From the NCBI RefSeq assembly GCF_014062345.1, contig NZ_JACGLS010000007.1, positions 1 through 64,000 of the forward strand: a stretch of DNA of 64,000 nucleotides. Direction: 5' to 3'. Source of the stretch: Tenacibaculum pelagium. GTDB taxonomy: Bacteria; Bacteroidota; Bacteroidia; Flavobacteriales; Flavobacteriaceae. Below, in pieces: positions 40,571 to 51,611 of the stretch (position 1 is its first letter; each line of letters starts with the position of its first letter). The notes beneath the pieces are model-generated. The model was given only the letters and a program-made list of their open reading frames with translations, had not been told where the DNA came from and searched no databases. Made by a program: the position numbers and the translations under genes.

Positions 40571-43186
40571 ATGAAATCTCAAGAAATTAGAGCTAAGTTT
40601 TTAGATTTTTTTAAATCAAAACAACACGATATCGTTCCTTCTGCACCAATGGTGTTAAAGAACGACCCTACTTTAATGTTTACTAACTCTGGTATGGCGC
40701 CATTTAAAGAATTTTTCTTAGGAAATGCCGCACCAAAAAACAATCGTATTTCTGACTCTCAAAAATGTTTACGTGTTTCTGGTAAGCACAACGACTTAGA
40801 AGAAGTTGGTTACGACACCTATCATCATACCATGTTTGAAATGTTAGGAAACTGGAGTTTTGGTGATTACTTTAAAAAAGAAGCTATTGCATGGGCTTGG
40901 GAATTATTAACCGAAGTTTATAAAATAGATAAAGATATTTTATATGTTACTGTTTTTGAAGGAGACAAAGAAGACGGAACAAAAATGGACCAAGAAGCAT
41001 ACGACCTATGGAAACAATACATTTCTGAAGATCGTATTTTAATGGGAAATAAAAAAGATAACTTCTGGGAAATGGGAGAACAAGGTCCTTGTGGTCCATG
41101 TTCAGAAATTCATGTAGATATCCGTTCTGCTGAAGAAAAAGCAAAAGTTGACGGAAAATCATTAGTTAATGAAGATCATCCACAGGTTGTAGAAGTATGG
41201 AATTTAGTTTTCATGCAATATAACCGTAAAGCAAATGGTTCTTTAGAAGATTTACCTTCTAAACATATCGATACAGGTATGGGGTTTGAGCGTTTATGTA
41301 TGGTTTTACAAGGTGTTCAATCTAATTACGACACCGATGTTTTTACTCCGTTAATTCGTGAAATTGAAACTATTACAGGGATTACTTACGGCAAAGATGA
41401 AAAGATTGATATTGCTATTCGTGTAATTGCAGATCACGTTCGTGCAGTTGCATTTGCAATTACTGATGGTCAATTACCAAGTAATAACGGTGCTGGTTAT
41501 GTAATTCGTAGAATATTGCGTCGTGCAATTCGTTACGGATTTACGTTCTTAAATAAAAAAGAACCTTTTATTTATAAGTTAGCTGAAACGCTTGCACATC
41601 AGATGGGAGATGCATTCCCTGAAATTAAAAAACAAGACACTCTTGTACATAATGTAATTAAAGAAGAAGAAGCTTCTTTTTTAAGAACTTTAGATCAAGG
41701 ATTGTTATTATTAGATAGAGTAATTGAAACTACAAACGGTAAAACTGTTTCTGGTAAGAAAGCGTTTGAATTATACGATACTTATGGATTCCCTTTAGAT
41801 TTAACGCAGTTAATTGCTCGTGAAAAGGGTTATGATATTAATGAAGATGAATTTAATGCTGGAATGAAGGCTCAAAAAGACCGTTCTCGTGCTGCATCAG
41901 CAAGCGAAACTGGTGATTGGGTTACTTTAATTGAAGATGAAACAGAAGAGTTTGTTGGTTACGACACTTTAGAAGTTAATGTAAAATTAACTCGCTACAG
42001 AAAAGTAACTACTAAGAAAGATGGAGATCAATACCAATTAGTTTTTAATATGACACCGTTCTACCCAGAAGGAGGTGGACAAGTTGGTGATAAAGGATAT
42101 ATTGAATTTCCTAATGGTGATGTAATTTATGTAATTGACACTAAGAAGGAAAATAATGTGATTATACATTTGACGAAAAACCTTCCTAAAAACTTAAACG
42201 AAACGTTTAAAGCCGTTGTAAATAGTGAATTCAGAAATTTATCTGCAAGTAATCATACTGCAACACACTTATTACACCAAGCTTTAAGAACTATTTTAGG
42301 AACACATGTAGAGCAAAAAGGATCGTTAGTAAGTCCAGATTATTTACGTTTCGATTTTTCTCATTTCTCAAAAGTAGACAAAGATCAACTACAAGAAATT
42401 GAAGAATTTGTAAACGCTCGTATTCGTGAAAACCTTCCTTTAATTGAAAGAAGAAACATACCAATGCAACAAGCTATTGATGAAGGAGCTATGGCTTTAT
42501 TTGGTGAAAAATACGGAGATAGCGTGCGTGCAATTAAGTTTGGGCAATCTATGGAATTATGTGGAGGAACTCATGTACAACAAACTGGTGACATTTGGTA
42601 TTTTAAAATAAAATCTGAAGGAGCTGTTGCTGCTGGTATTCGTCGTATAGAAGCTATAACAAACGTAGCTGTTGGTGATTACTTCGAAGATGTTGAGAAA
42701 AATTACACATCAGTAAAACAGTTATTAAAAAACCCTAAAGATGTAGCTAAATCTGTAAGCAACTTACAAGATGAAAATGCTTCTTTAAAAAAGCAAATAG
42801 AGCAGCTTTTAAAAGATAAGGCTAAGAACATGAAGGGAGATCTTAAAAATCAGCTACAAGAAATTAACGGCGTTCAGTTTTTAGCAACTAAAGTTGATTT
42901 AGATCAGAATAGTATTAAAAACTTAATGTTTGAACTAGGAGGAGAACACAAAAATCTATTCTTATTATTCGCTACTTCTGCTTCACCAGAAAAAGCAATG
43001 TTAACATGTTATATTTCAAAAGAACTAGCTAACGAACGTGGTTATGATGCTGGTAAAGTAGTTCGCGAACTAGGAAAATACATCCACGGTGGTGGTGGTG
43101 GACAAAACTTCTTTGCAACTGCAGGTGGTAAAAACCCTGGTGGATTACCTAAAGTTTTAGATAAAGCTAAAGAATACATCGTATAG
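40571..43186 (+). CDS. alaS: alanine-tRNA ligase
   Basis: An 871-residue class II synthetase. Aminoacylation domain with [14 protein letters not shown], middle tRNA-binding region, editing domain with NHTATHLLH and [10 protein letters not shown] (the HxxxH and CxxxH zinc ligands), and the C-terminal C-Ala domain ending [19 protein letters not shown]. Normal length. A terminator follows at 43207. Confidence 0.98.
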   Translation: MKSQEIRAKFLDFFKSKQHDIVPSAPMVLKNDPTLMFTNSGMAPFKEFFLGNAAPKNNRISDSQKCLRVSGKHNDLEEVGYDTYHHTMFEMLGNWSFGDYFKKEAIAWAWELLTEVYKIDKDILYVTVFEGDKEDGTKMDQEAYDLWKQYISEDRILMGNKKDNFWEMGEQGPCGPCSEIHVDIRSAEEKAKVDGKSLVNEDHPQVVEVWNLVFMQYNRKANGSLEDLPSKHIDTGMGFERLCMVLQGVQSNYDTDVFTPLIREIETITGITYGKDEKIDIAIRVIADHVRAVAFAITDGQLPSNNGAGYVIRRILRRAIRYGFTFLNKKEPFIYKLAETLAHQMGDAFPEIKKQDTLVHNVIKEEEASFLRTLDQGLLLLDRVIETTNGKTVSGKKAFELYDTYGFPLDLTQLIAREKGYDINEDEFNAGMKAQKDRSRAASASETGDWVTLIEDETEEFVGYDTLEVNVKLTRYRKVTTKKDGDQYQLVFNMTPFYPEGGGQVGDKGYIEFPNGDVIYVIDTKKENNVIIHLTKNLPKNLNETFKAVVNSEFRNLSASNHTATHLLHQALRTILGTHVEQKGSLVSPDYLRFDFSHFSKVDKDQLQEIEEFVNARIRENLPLIERRNIPMQQAIDEGAMALFGEKYGDSVRAIKFGQSMELCGGTHVQQTGDIWYFKIKSEGAVAAGIRRIEAITNVAVGDYFEDVEKNYTSVKQLLKNPKDVAKSVSNLQDENASLKKQIEQLLKDKAKNMKGDLKNQLQEINGVQFLATKVDLDQNSIKNLMFELGGEHKNLFLLFATSASPEKAMLTCYISKELANERGYDAGKVVRELGKYIHGGGGGQNFFATAGGKNPGGLPKVLDKAKEYIV

Positions 43187-43206
43187 CTACTATTTTATAA
43201 AAACTA

Positions 43207-43240
43207 AAAAGGCTCAAAATTAATTTTGAGCCTTTTTTTT
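43207..43240. terminator. bidirectional terminator between alaS and gpx
   Basis: Stem AAAGGCTCAAAATT/AATTTTGAGCCTTT with a T run on each side, fitting convergent transcription of alaS and the carotenoid/peroxidase operon. Confidence 0.9.
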
Positions 43241-43709
43241 ATGCTAAATGTTTTAAGATTTTCTTACTCATCGGTTTTGTAATTGAGTAGTAATAGTTGA
43301 TAAATTTTCCTTCCTCATCCACTAAGTATTTTTGAAAGTTCCATTTTACTGAAGAGTTTTTAACTCCGTTAAACTCTTTCTTTGTTAACCATTTGTATAA
43401 ATCATGTTGATTTTCTCCTTTCACCTCAACTTTTTCAGTGATTAAAAAAGACACTCCGTAATTTAGTTTACAGAACGATTGAATTTCACTTGAATTTCCA
43501 GGTTCTTGACCTCCAAATTGATTACAAGGAACTCCAATAATCATTAATTTTTCTTTATACGCATCATATAATTCTTGCAAGCCATCATATTGGGGCGTAA
43601 ATCCGCATTTAGAAGCTACGTTTACAAAAAATATTTTCTTCTCTCTAAATTGAGATAAATCAATTCTACTTCCTGAAATATCATGTATTTGAATATCGTG
43701 TAAGCTCAT
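43239..43709 (-). CDS. glutathione peroxidase-type thiol peroxidase
   Basis: A 156-residue peroxidase: peroxidatic Cys36 in ASKCGFTPQY, the Gln of GVPCNQFGGQEPG, and the Trp/Asn motif WNFQKYLVD complete the catalytic set. It probably reduces hydrogen or lipid peroxides. It starts 10 nt after tspO, so it is likely the last gene of the carotenoid operon, fitting a photo-oxidative defence role. Confidence 0.92.
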   Translation of the reverse strand: MSLHDIQIHDISGSRIDLSQFREKKIFFVNVASKCGFTPQYDGLQELYDAYKEKLMIIGVPCNQFGGQEPGNSSEIQSFCKLNYGVSFLITEKVEVKGENQHDLYKWLTKKEFNGVKNSSVKWNFQKYLVDEEGKFINYYYSITKPMSKKILKHLA

Positions 43710-43719
43710 TTAAATAGTG

Positions 43720-44193
43720 TTAATTATACATTACAATATACGCATTTAAACTTGTAGCAATGGTCATCCAAACTAAATAAGGTATTATAAGCAGTGTATA
43801 ACCTTTTACTTTTTTAACATGCTCAAAAGTAAAATAACCTATTAATAGCCATAATAAAGTTATACTTAGTAATCCTACTTCTATTAAATACTGATTAAAG
43901 AAAATATAGTTCCAACTTATGTTTGAAAACCATTGAACTACATATAAAGTCATTAACTTTTTATCTAAAAAATCATATTCAAAACTTAGTTTTGTCATAT
44001 AAAATGAAAACAAAATCATAATGGTAGTCCAAACTGCTCCAAACACCCAGTTTTCAGGTGTCCAAGGTGCCTTATTTAATGATAGATACCAATCTGTTCT
44101 TGGTCCGTCGTTCATTAGCCAAACACCAATTGCTAAGGCTAAAAAATTAACTACTAGGAATAGCAGGAATCGTATGTATTTATTTTCCTTCAA
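43720..44193 (-). CDS. tspO: TspO/MBR family protein
   Basis: A 157-residue, five-helix membrane protein with WLMNDGPRTDWYLSLNKAPWTPENWVFGAVWT, the family's WxPP/WTP-like signature, and later WNYIFF. TspO binds porphyrins and tunes pigment synthesis and oxidative stress responses in other bacteria. It overlaps the lycopene cyclase gene by 14 nt. Confidence 0.93.
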   Translation of the reverse strand: MKENKYIRFLLFLVVNFLALAIGVWLMNDGPRTDWYLSLNKAPWTPENWVFGAVWTTIMILFSFYMTKLSFEYDFLDKKLMTLYVVQWFSNISWNYIFFNQYLIEVGLLSITLLWLLIGYFTFEHVKKVKGYTLLIIPYLVWMTIATSLNAYIVMYN

Positions 44194-44881
44194 GTTGTTT
44201 CGTTTTTAAATGATTAAAAATTAATTGGATTGAAAACAATAGGTTAAATGCATAAAAAACATCTTCAAACGGAATTGTAAACAACCTAAATCCTAGATTC
44301 TCTTCATTATTATACCACACTACTGGACTTTCTATAAAACTCCCTGTAAGAATTCCATTTACTAAGAAAAACGGAATCAAAATCACCACAAAACTTGGCA
44401 AGTATTCTTGTAATATTTTTAAATGATTCTTTAAACCATATATTAATAAGGCAAGAAAAAAGATGAAATTTACCGTTGTATACCACTTACCAAAATTGAA
44501 TATCAATAAGAAAAAAATAATTATGACTGAGGTTAAACCTATAAATCTAGTAACTATCCTAGATAATTTAAAGTTTGGTAAGTAATACTTTAATACTTCA
44601 TGTGTGAATAAACAGGCATAAGGAATGCAAAAGAAAAACATCCATTCTTCTATAGGCATTTTAAAGACCTTAGTTCCTAAAAAATAATCAGAATTAAACC
44701 CCCAAATACCTTCAGCAGTAAAAAATCCATCCCAAATTAAAAAAGGAATTGCAACTAAAACAATACTTATCAATGCAATTTTAAAGTATTGAATAAAATG
44801 AAAGTCCTTTTCAACTATACTATAGAGTAACGGAATACTTAAACTTCCTAAATTTAATATAAGGTATAGATATTCACTCAT
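44180..44881 (-). CDS. lycopene cyclase-domain protein (CrtYcd type)
   Basis: A 233-residue membrane protein with six to seven helices and two PxE[ED]-type motifs (PIEEWMFF and IPFEDVFYAF) typical of heterodimer-derived (CrtYcd) lycopene cyclases. It should convert lycopene to beta-carotene. Between crtZ (4-nt overlap) and tspO. Confidence 0.9.
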   Translation of the reverse strand: MSEYLYLILNLGSLSIPLLYSIVEKDFHFIQYFKIALISIVLVAIPFLIWDGFFTAEGIWGFNSDYFLGTKVFKMPIEEWMFFFCIPYACLFTHEVLKYYLPNFKLSRIVTRFIGLTSVIIIFFLLIFNFGKWYTTVNFIFFLALLIYGLKNHLKILQEYLPSFVVILIPFFLVNGILTGSFIESPVVWYNNEENLGFRLFTIPFEDVFYAFNLLFSIQLIFNHLKTKQLEGK

Positions 44882-45333
44882 TGTTTTTTCTTAAAGTATT
44901 TAAACGGAACGAATAACATACCAAAGCATTCTCCATCTGGTTTATCAAGGTGTTTATGATGAATTTTGTGTGCTTTTCTTAAACCTTTTAAATATTGACT
45001 ATTGGTGTTTTTAAACCAATTAAATCGTCTATGAATTAATACATCATGAATTAAAAAATAAGCAATACCATAAAATAAAATTCCTAACCCAATAAAGAAC
45101 AAATAATTAATTTCTGGTCTTATACCAAAGTAAAATAAAAGTATACTTGGTATTGCAAATACCACAAAAAAAGCATCGTTTTTTTCAAAAACGTGTGGAT
45201 ATCCTGGTTGATGATGATCTTCATGTAAATACCATCCAAAACCATGCATTATATATTTGTGTGTACACCAAGTAACTCCTTCCATTATAAGGAAAGTAGC
45301 AACTGTAGTTCCTATCCAAATTACAAAACTCAT
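44878..45333 (-). CDS. crtZ: beta-carotene hydroxylase CrtZ
   Basis: A 151-residue membrane di-iron hydroxylase with the four His motifs: HKYIMHG, HEDHH, HDVLIHRRF and HKIHHKH. It hydroxylates beta-ionone rings, giving zeaxanthin from beta-carotene. Overlaps its neighbours by 4 nt each side, so tightly coupled. Confidence 0.93.
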   Translation of the reverse strand: MSFVIWIGTTVATFLIMEGVTWCTHKYIMHGFGWYLHEDHHQPGYPHVFEKNDAFFVVFAIPSILLFYFGIRPEINYLFFIGLGILFYGIAYFLIHDVLIHRRFNWFKNTNSQYLKGLRKAHKIHHKHLDKPDGECFGMLFVPFKYFKKKQ

Positions 45334-45770
45334 AATGATGTATTTTTAATAATGTATTTATCTAAATAATCTGTCTTATCTTTTTTACTAAGCATTTCTT
45401 TAAGAAACTTTTGATCTTCTTTTATATGAGAATGATAATTTAATATTCTAGGTAAATTCTCTTGAATTACCAATCTTATATAACGCAAATGAATATTATT
45501 AGGGTTCTTGTTTATTAAGTTTTCAATATTCCTTTTTTCTGAATTGAATATTTTTAATTTACTCCAAGGTAACAATTTGTATTCTGCTTGTTTCATTTTT
45601 AACGAAACTACATATGCTTTAATATTAATATTATTACTATCCTGATATTTATCAATGTATTTTAACTCTTCTGCTTTATTGGATAATGCATCATACTCTT
45701 TTATAAAATCAGGAACTTTTAAATTCGTTGATTGAAAAAATAATATAATATGTAATAATACTACTAACAC
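45330..45770 (-). CDS. hypothetical protein in the carotenoid operon
   Basis: A 146-residue protein with a hydrophobic N-terminus (MLVVLLHIILFFQS), maybe a signal or membrane anchor, then a charged helical domain (YDALSNKAEELKYIDKYQDS; IHLRYIRLVIQENLPRIL). No catalytic motif and no family recognised. It lies between crtB and crtZ with one- to four-base overlaps, so it is surely co-expressed with the pigment enzymes; a scaffold or accessory role is a guess. Confidence 0.7.
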   Translation of the reverse strand: MLVVLLHIILFFQSTNLKVPDFIKEYDALSNKAEELKYIDKYQDSNNINIKAYVVSLKMKQAEYKLLPWSKLKIFNSEKRNIENLINKNPNNIHLRYIRLVIQENLPRILNYHSHIKEDQKFLKEMLSKKDKTDYLDKYIIKNTSL

Positions 45771-46612
45771 TAAATTAAATTAAGTTTATATTTTACATAA
45801 CTCCTTGCTAATAAATTAATTTTCATTGGATTTGAAATTCTAATTCTAGTATCCATAATTTTAGATGAAGGTGTAGCTTTTAACTTTTTAAGTAATTTTT
45901 TATAATATCTATAAGCCATAAACACCCCAAACTTTGCTTCTACTGGAAGCTTTAAAATTCCATTTTGAAAAGCATAATCAAAATCAGCTTCAATATCCTT
46001 TATTATCAACTCTTTTGATCTTGCATTTAATTCTTTTAAATCTACATTTGGAAAATATGAGCGATTTAAAACTTCAATATCATCTTTTAAATCACGTAAG
46101 AAGTTTACTTTTTGAAAAGCCGAACCTAATCGCATTGCTGCATCTTTTAGCTCATCATACTTTTGCTTATCTCCATTTACAAAAACTTTTAAACACATTA
46201 AACCAACTACATCTGCAGAACCATATATATATTCATTATACTCTTCTACTGTTTTATACTCTGTTTTGTATAAATCCGCTTTCATACTTTTTAAAAAAGC
46301 CTGTACAAGATCATCTGTAATTTTGTATTTATGAACTGTATGCACAAATGAATTTAAAATAGGATTTAAACTTATTCCTTCTTCTTTAGAAAGATAATAG
46401 TCTGTTTCAAATCTTTTTAACAAAGTCTCCTTATCATATTCATGAAAAGAATCTACAATTTCATCTGCGAAACGAACAAATCCATAAATATTATAAATTG
46501 CTGAACGTATTTTAGGAGACAACATTTTAGTTGCTAAAGAAAATGATGTGCTGTATTTTTGAGTTACAAGCTTACTACAAGCACAAGAAACCTCATCAAA
46601 TAATTGTTTCAT
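45770..46612 (-). CDS. crtB: phytoene synthase CrtB
   Basis: A 280-residue squalene/phytoene synthase. The two Asp-rich motifs are present (VRFADEIVDSFHE and VNFLRDLKDDIEVLNRSYFP), which bind Mg2+-diphosphate. It joins two geranylgeranyl diphosphates to form phytoene. It overlaps the following unknown gene by one base and starts 1 nt after crtI. Confidence 0.94.
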   Translation of the reverse strand: MKQLFDEVSCACSKLVTQKYSTSFSLATKMLSPKIRSAIYNIYGFVRFADEIVDSFHEYDKETLLKRFETDYYLSKEEGISLNPILNSFVHTVHKYKITDDLVQAFLKSMKADLYKTEYKTVEEYNEYIYGSADVVGLMCLKVFVNGDKQKYDELKDAAMRLGSAFQKVNFLRDLKDDIEVLNRSYFPNVDLKELNARSKELIIKDIEADFDYAFQNGILKLPVEAKFGVFMAYRYYKKLLKKLKATPSSKIMDTRIRISNPMKINLLARSYVKYKLNLI

Positions 46613-46613
46613 T

Positions 46614-48098
46614 TTAGTGGTGTTTTAAAATTAAATCTGAAGCTATTTTTCCTGATATTAATGATGGAGGAACTCCAGGTCCTGGAACTGTAAGTTGACC
46701 AGTGAAAAATAAATTCTTTACTTTTTTACTTTTAATTTTTGGCCTTAAAAAAGCTGTTTGGGTTAAAATATTAGCTAAACCGTAAGCATTCCCTTTGTAT
46801 GAATTGTAATCTTTAACAAAATCATTTACACAATAGCTCTCCTTAAATATTATATGCTCTTTAACCGATTGATTAGTTAGTTTCTCTAACCGATTAATTA
46901 TAATATTAAAATACTTTTCTCTAATTTCTTTAGTATCTTCTATTCCTGGAGCTAATGGAATTAAAAAAGTTCCTGCTTCTTTATTTGTTGGCGCAAAAGA
47001 ACCATCAGTTATTGAGGGAAAACTTGCATAAAATAATGGTTCTTTAGGCCAACTAGGGGAATCATATATAGTTTTAGCATGCATATCAAAATCAGTATCA
47101 AAAAACAAAGTATGATGACATACATTTTCTATTTTTTTATCAAAACCTACATAAAACAATAATGATGATGGAGCAAAAACCTTCTTATCCCAATATTTTT
47201 CAGAATACTGTCGTAAATTATTTGGTAATAAAGTTTCAGTATGGTGATAATCTGCTCCACTTAATATTATATCAGAAGGAATAAACTCTTCATTCACAAC
47301 AAGACCAATTGCTTCTCCTGCAGAATTCACAGTAATTTCTTCAACATTAGATTGTGTTCTAAACTCTACACCCAAATCTATTGCTAAAGTTACCATAGCT
47401 TCGATAACCTTATACATTCCTCCTTTAGGATGCCAAGTACCTAAACCAAAATCAGCATAATTCATGAAATTGTAAAAAGCTGGAGTATTACTAGGTTTTG
47501 CTCCAAGGAATAATACTGGAAATTCAAGAATTTGAATTAACTTTTTACTCTTAATTTTCTTTCGAACTTGCTTTCTAATAGTTGAAAAAAACTGAGTAAT
47601 TTTACCAAGAGTAACTGGAGTTACTAGCTCTAAAGGAGATACACCTGGTTTATAAACCAAGTCGTTTATTGAAACAGCATAATTATAATGTGCAGACTTT
47701 AGAAATGATTTTAAATGAACAGAACTTCCTTTTTCTTCCTGCTCAAAAACTTCATAAATTTCTTCTAAATTTCCAGGAATTGTAATTGAATCTTCTTTAT
47801 TAAAATACACTTGATAAGCTGGTGCTAGTTTTTCTAACTCATAATAGTCACTAGGTTTTTTACCAAAATCAGCAAAGAATTTCTCAAAAACATCTGGCAT
47901 CCAATACCAAGTTGGCCCAATGTCAAAAGTAAAGCCATCTCTTAATAATTGTCTTGCTCTACCACCAACATTTGTGTTTTTTTCAAAAACTGTTACTTCA
48001 TAACCTTTTTGAGCTAAATAACATGAAGCTGCTAGCGATGAAAAACCTGAACCTATTATGTTTACACTTTTTTTCAATTTATGTATCTTTAAATTCAA
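46614..48098 (-). CDS. crtI: phytoene desaturase CrtI
   Basis: A 494-residue FAD-dependent desaturase. The N-terminal dinucleotide motif IIGSGFSSLAASCYLAQKG leads to EKNTNVGGRA, and the C-terminal carotenoid-oxidase signature is FFTGQLTVPGPGVPPSLISG. It turns phytoene into lycopene. No ATG is available: candidate starts are TTG at 48098 or TTG at 48077 (giving MKKSVNIIG), the latter closer to the family's usual N-terminus. Confidence 0.93.
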   Translation of the reverse strand: MNLKIHKLKKSVNIIGSGFSSLAASCYLAQKGYEVTVFEKNTNVGGRARQLLRDGFTFDIGPTWYWMPDVFEKFFADFGKKPSDYYELEKLAPAYQVYFNKEDSITIPGNLEEIYEVFEQEEKGSSVHLKSFLKSAHYNYAVSINDLVYKPGVSPLELVTPVTLGKITQFFSTIRKQVRKKIKSKKLIQILEFPVLFLGAKPSNTPAFYNFMNYADFGLGTWHPKGGMYKVIEAMVTLAIDLGVEFRTQSNVEEITVNSAGEAIGLVVNEEFIPSDIILSGADYHHTETLLPNNLRQYSEKYWDKKVFAPSSLLFYVGFDKKIENVCHHTLFFDTDFDMHAKTIYDSPSWPKEPLFYASFPSITDGSFAPTNKEAGTFLIPLAPGIEDTKEIREKYFNIIINRLEKLTNQSVKEHIIFKESYCVNDFVKDYNSYKGNAYGLANILTQTAFLRPKIKSKKVKNLFFTGQLTVPGPGVPPSLISGKIASDLILKHH

Positions 48099-48115
48099 TC
48101 CAATTACTTAATGGT

Positions 48116-49103
<988 letters not shown>

Positions 49104-49190
49104 GGTTGTATGATTTTAATTAGTGCGTACTCTTAAATCTTTATAGTCTACTTTTCTGCCATCTTAGACTTTGTTTATTTTTTAATAAAA

Positions 49191-49297
49191 AACATTAAAC
49201 AAAATTGATTTAGTTAAAAAAATATGTCTTGAAAATCAAAACATTAGCCAAATATACATATTTTGTTTAATTAAACAAAAAAAACATTAAACAAAAT
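49191..49297 (-). promoter_or_regulatory. promoter and operator array of the carotenoid operon
   Basis: Minus-strand promoter TTTG (49276-49279), 19 nt, TATATTTG (49249-49256), exact to the Bacteroidota consensus. A perfect 20-bp palindrome TTTTGTTTAATTAAACAAAA (49261-49280) covers the -33 box and half the spacer. Its half site TTAAACAAAA recurs at 49195-49204 and 49287-49296, within the direct repeats AACATTAAACAAAAT. A regulator bound there would block transcription; the adjacent CarH-like protein is the obvious candidate. Confidence 0.75.
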
Positions 49298-49315
49298 ATT
49301 GTTATGTAAAAAAAA

Positions 49316-50209
49316 TTATAACTGATTAAGCAATTCTATTGCAGATGGAAAAACTGATATTTTAGACTTAAAGTCAATACTAGAAACGTCCATAGCTTTT
49401 TTACCTACAGCAAATAATTGATGATCGGTATTTTTTAAAATATTTTCAATTTCATAAAAATAATCAACAATTTTGTCGTCATATGGTCTTACGGTCATTG
49501 AAGTAATGAAACACACTTTTGACTCACTTTCAAAAAAATAATTTAAATTATTTAAAGGTAAACTTTGCCCTAAATATATGGTTTGACACCCTCTAAGAAC
49601 CAACTCATAATTTAAATACATTAACCCCAATTCATGTATCTCGTTTTCAGGCAAGAACAAAACATAAGTAATATCTGTATTTGAAACAGAGTATTCTAAA
49701 TTCTCTATATTAATTTGAATCTTCTGCAATATTAGATTAGATATAAAATGTTCATGCGCAGGTAGCAGAGTATCCGTTTGCCATAATAATCCAATATGAT
49801 TTAAAAAAGGAATAAAAACATCCTTAAAAATCTGTCTAAATGTTTTTTGATGCAGTAATTTATTATAAGTATTATTAAATAATGCTTTATCAAATTGGAA
49901 CATCGCTATTTTAAAAGAATTTATAGCTTCATCATTTACTGCATATTTAAAAGCCAACTCTCTTGCATTTACTTTAATCTGATCTCCACTCATCATTGCA
50001 ATCTTAGAAATTTTAAAATTATGCTTGTTTAAAAGTGCTACATTAAGCAACTTCATTAAACTATCTGATGAGTAATACCTAATATTTGTATCTGTTCTAT
50101 TTGGCTCTAACAAACCATATCTTTTCTCCCATATTCTAATTGTATGAGCTTTAATCCCTGAAATATTTTCCAGGTCTTTTATTGTAAATATGGTTTTTAT
50201 ATTGTTCAA
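49316..50209 (-). CDS. CarH-like MerR regulator with cobalamin-binding domain
   Basis: A 297-residue light/B12-type repressor. MerR helix-turn-helix (FTIKDLENISGIKAHTIRIWEKRYGLL), then a helical bundle with the Wx9EH motif (Trp143, Glu153, His154) and a Rossmann cobalamin domain with ExHxxG (Glu190, His192, Gly195), where His192 would be the lower axial ligand. In Thermus CarH a His follows the Trp and becomes the upper ligand after light; here it is Gln144. Known CarH proteins repress carotenoid genes in the dark using adenosylcobalamin. It lies directly upstream of the operon. Confidence 0.88.
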   Translation of the reverse strand: MNNIKTIFTIKDLENISGIKAHTIRIWEKRYGLLEPNRTDTNIRYYSSDSLMKLLNVALLNKHNFKISKIAMMSGDQIKVNARELAFKYAVNDEAINSFKIAMFQFDKALFNNTYNKLLHQKTFRQIFKDVFIPFLNHIGLLWQTDTLLPAHEHFISNLILQKIQINIENLEYSVSNTDITYVLFLPENEIHELGLMYLNYELVLRGCQTIYLGQSLPLNNLNYFFESESKVCFITSMTVRPYDDKIVDYFYEIENILKNTDHQLFAVGKKAMDVSSIDFKSKISVFPSAIELLNQL

Positions 50210-50226
50210 CTTATTTTAAATATTAA

Positions 50227-50257
50227 TAAACAAATATAGTTTATTTTAAATAAACTA
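50227..50257 (-). promoter_or_regulatory. carH-like gene promoter with inverted-repeat operator
   Basis: TATATTTG (50231-50238, minus strand) upstream of the regulator. It is overlapped by TAAACAAA (50227-50234) and followed by an inverted repeat with arms TAGTTTAT/ATAAACTA (50237-50257), similar to the half sites of the carotenoid promoter. This suggests autoregulation. Confidence 0.6.
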
Positions 50258-50290
50258 TAATCTCTTTTAAAAAGTATGCCAACTAATTTC

Positions 50291-50298
50291 TATTTTTG
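50291..50298 (+). promoter_or_regulatory. -7 box of the GSCFA gene
   Basis: TATTTTTG, 25 nt before the ATG at 50324; close to TAnnTTTG. The divergent regulator promoter lies about 50 bp to the left. Confidence 0.4.
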
Positions 50299-50323
50299 AG
50301 TTGAATTGAAATAATCAAATTTA

Positions 50324-51274
50324 ATGATTTTATCCACTCAAATACCTTTAAAAAAGCAACAGCACAACCAAATTGACTACAATTCAAAATTGTTTTTATT
50401 AGGCTCTTGTTTTTCTGAAAACATAGGAAATAAACTTGATTATTATAAGTTTCAATCACAGCAAAACCCCTTTGGAATTCTTTTTCACCCAAAAGCTATA
50501 GAGCGTTTAATTACAAGTGCAATTAATAAAAAAGAATACACTGAAGATGACATCTTTTTTCACAATGAGCGTTGGCATTGTTTTGAAGCACATTCTAATT
50601 TAAGCTCATTAGATAAAGAAGATTTATCGCAGAACTTAAATGCTACTATAAAAGCAACAAATAATAAATTACAAAACTCAACCCATCTTATAATTACACT
50701 AGGGACTTCCTGGGTTTATAGAGAAATTTCATCTGATACCATTGTTGCTAACTGCCATAAGGTTCCGCAAAAGAAATTCTTAAAAGAGATTTTATCTATT
50801 AATGAGATTACAGAAAGTTTAGACGCTATAATTGCTTTAGTAAAGTCTGTTAACCCAACAATTAATATCCTTTTTACAGTATCTCCTGTTCGTCATATTA
50901 AAGATGGTTTTATAGAAAATCAGCAAAGCAAAGCACATTTACTTTCTGCAATTCATCAGGTTGTAGAACCTAGAAAAAATACTTATTATTTTCATTCCTA
51001 TGAAATTATGATGGATGAATTACGTGATTATCGTTTTTATGCAGAAGACATGATTCACCCAAATGAAACAGCTATAAATTATATCTGGGAAAAGTTTTCT
51101 GATGTTTGGATTTCTGAAAAAGCTCAACAAACAATGAAAAAAGTAGCAACAATTCAAAAAGGATTAACGCATCGTTCTTTTAATCCTAATTCTGAACAGC
51201 ATCAATTATTTTTAAAAAATCTCCAAGAAAAAAAGGAAACACTTATTAAAGCATTTCCTTTTATGAATTTTTAA
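50324..51274 (+). CDS. GSCFA-domain (SGNH-like) protein
   Basis: A 316-residue cytoplasmic protein with the family motif LLGSCFSENIGNKLDYYKF near the N-terminus and later SPVRHIKDG and DMIHPNETAINYIWEKF, as in SGNH/GDSL hydrolase folds. GSCFA proteins are common in Bacteroidota; the substrate is unknown. Divergent from the CarH-like gene. Confidence 0.9.
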   Translation: MILSTQIPLKKQQHNQIDYNSKLFLLGSCFSENIGNKLDYYKFQSQQNPFGILFHPKAIERLITSAINKKEYTEDDIFFHNERWHCFEAHSNLSSLDKEDLSQNLNATIKATNNKLQNSTHLIITLGTSWVYREISSDTIVANCHKVPQKKFLKEILSINEITESLDAIIALVKSVNPTINILFTVSPVRHIKDGFIENQQSKAHLLSAIHQVVEPRKNTYYFHSYEIMMDELRDYRFYAEDMIHPNETAINYIWEKFSDVWISEKAQQTMKKVATIQKGLTHRSFNPNSEQHQLFLKNLQEKKETLIKAFPFMNF

Positions 51275-51287
51275 GTATCGAAGTATT

Positions 51288-51602
51288 TTACTTAACTAAA
51301 TACTGATCTACATTTTGCCAAGGACCTCCATTAATCACATCAATTCCGTGATTTTGTAAAAACTGTGCTGCTTGTCCACTACGTCCACCACTTTTACAAA
51401 CCGCAATTACCGGTTTATTCCAAGATTTAATCTCCTCAACATTCAAAGGAACAACAGTTAAAACAATATGCTTTGCACCATCTGAATGTCCTTCATTCCA
51501 CTCCGCTAACGTCCTAACATCTAAAACAACTGCTCCTTTATTTAAATATTCTTCTATTTCGTTATTCATGTTCTTCTTTCTAAATAAATTAAATAATCCC
51601 AT
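51288..51602 (-). CDS. rhodanese-like sulfurtransferase
   Basis: A 104-residue single-domain rhodanese: VVLDVRTLAEWNEGHSDGAKHI and the active-site loop VCKSGGRSGQAAQFL with its Cys. It probably transfers sulfane sulfur or handles persulfides. It starts 9 nt after the aromatic amino-acid hydroxylase gene, so co-transcribed. Confidence 0.92.
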   Translation of the reverse strand: MGLFNLFRKKNMNNEIEEYLNKGAVVLDVRTLAEWNEGHSDGAKHIVLTVVPLNVEEIKSWNKPVIAVCKSGGRSGQAAQFLQNHGIDVINGGPWQNVDQYLVK

Positions 51603-51611
51603 TTGTCTTTT

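Noticed and set aside
45934..46320. Plus-strand 128-residue Leu/His-rich frame
   Set aside because: Shadow of crtB on the other strand with an unnatural composition.
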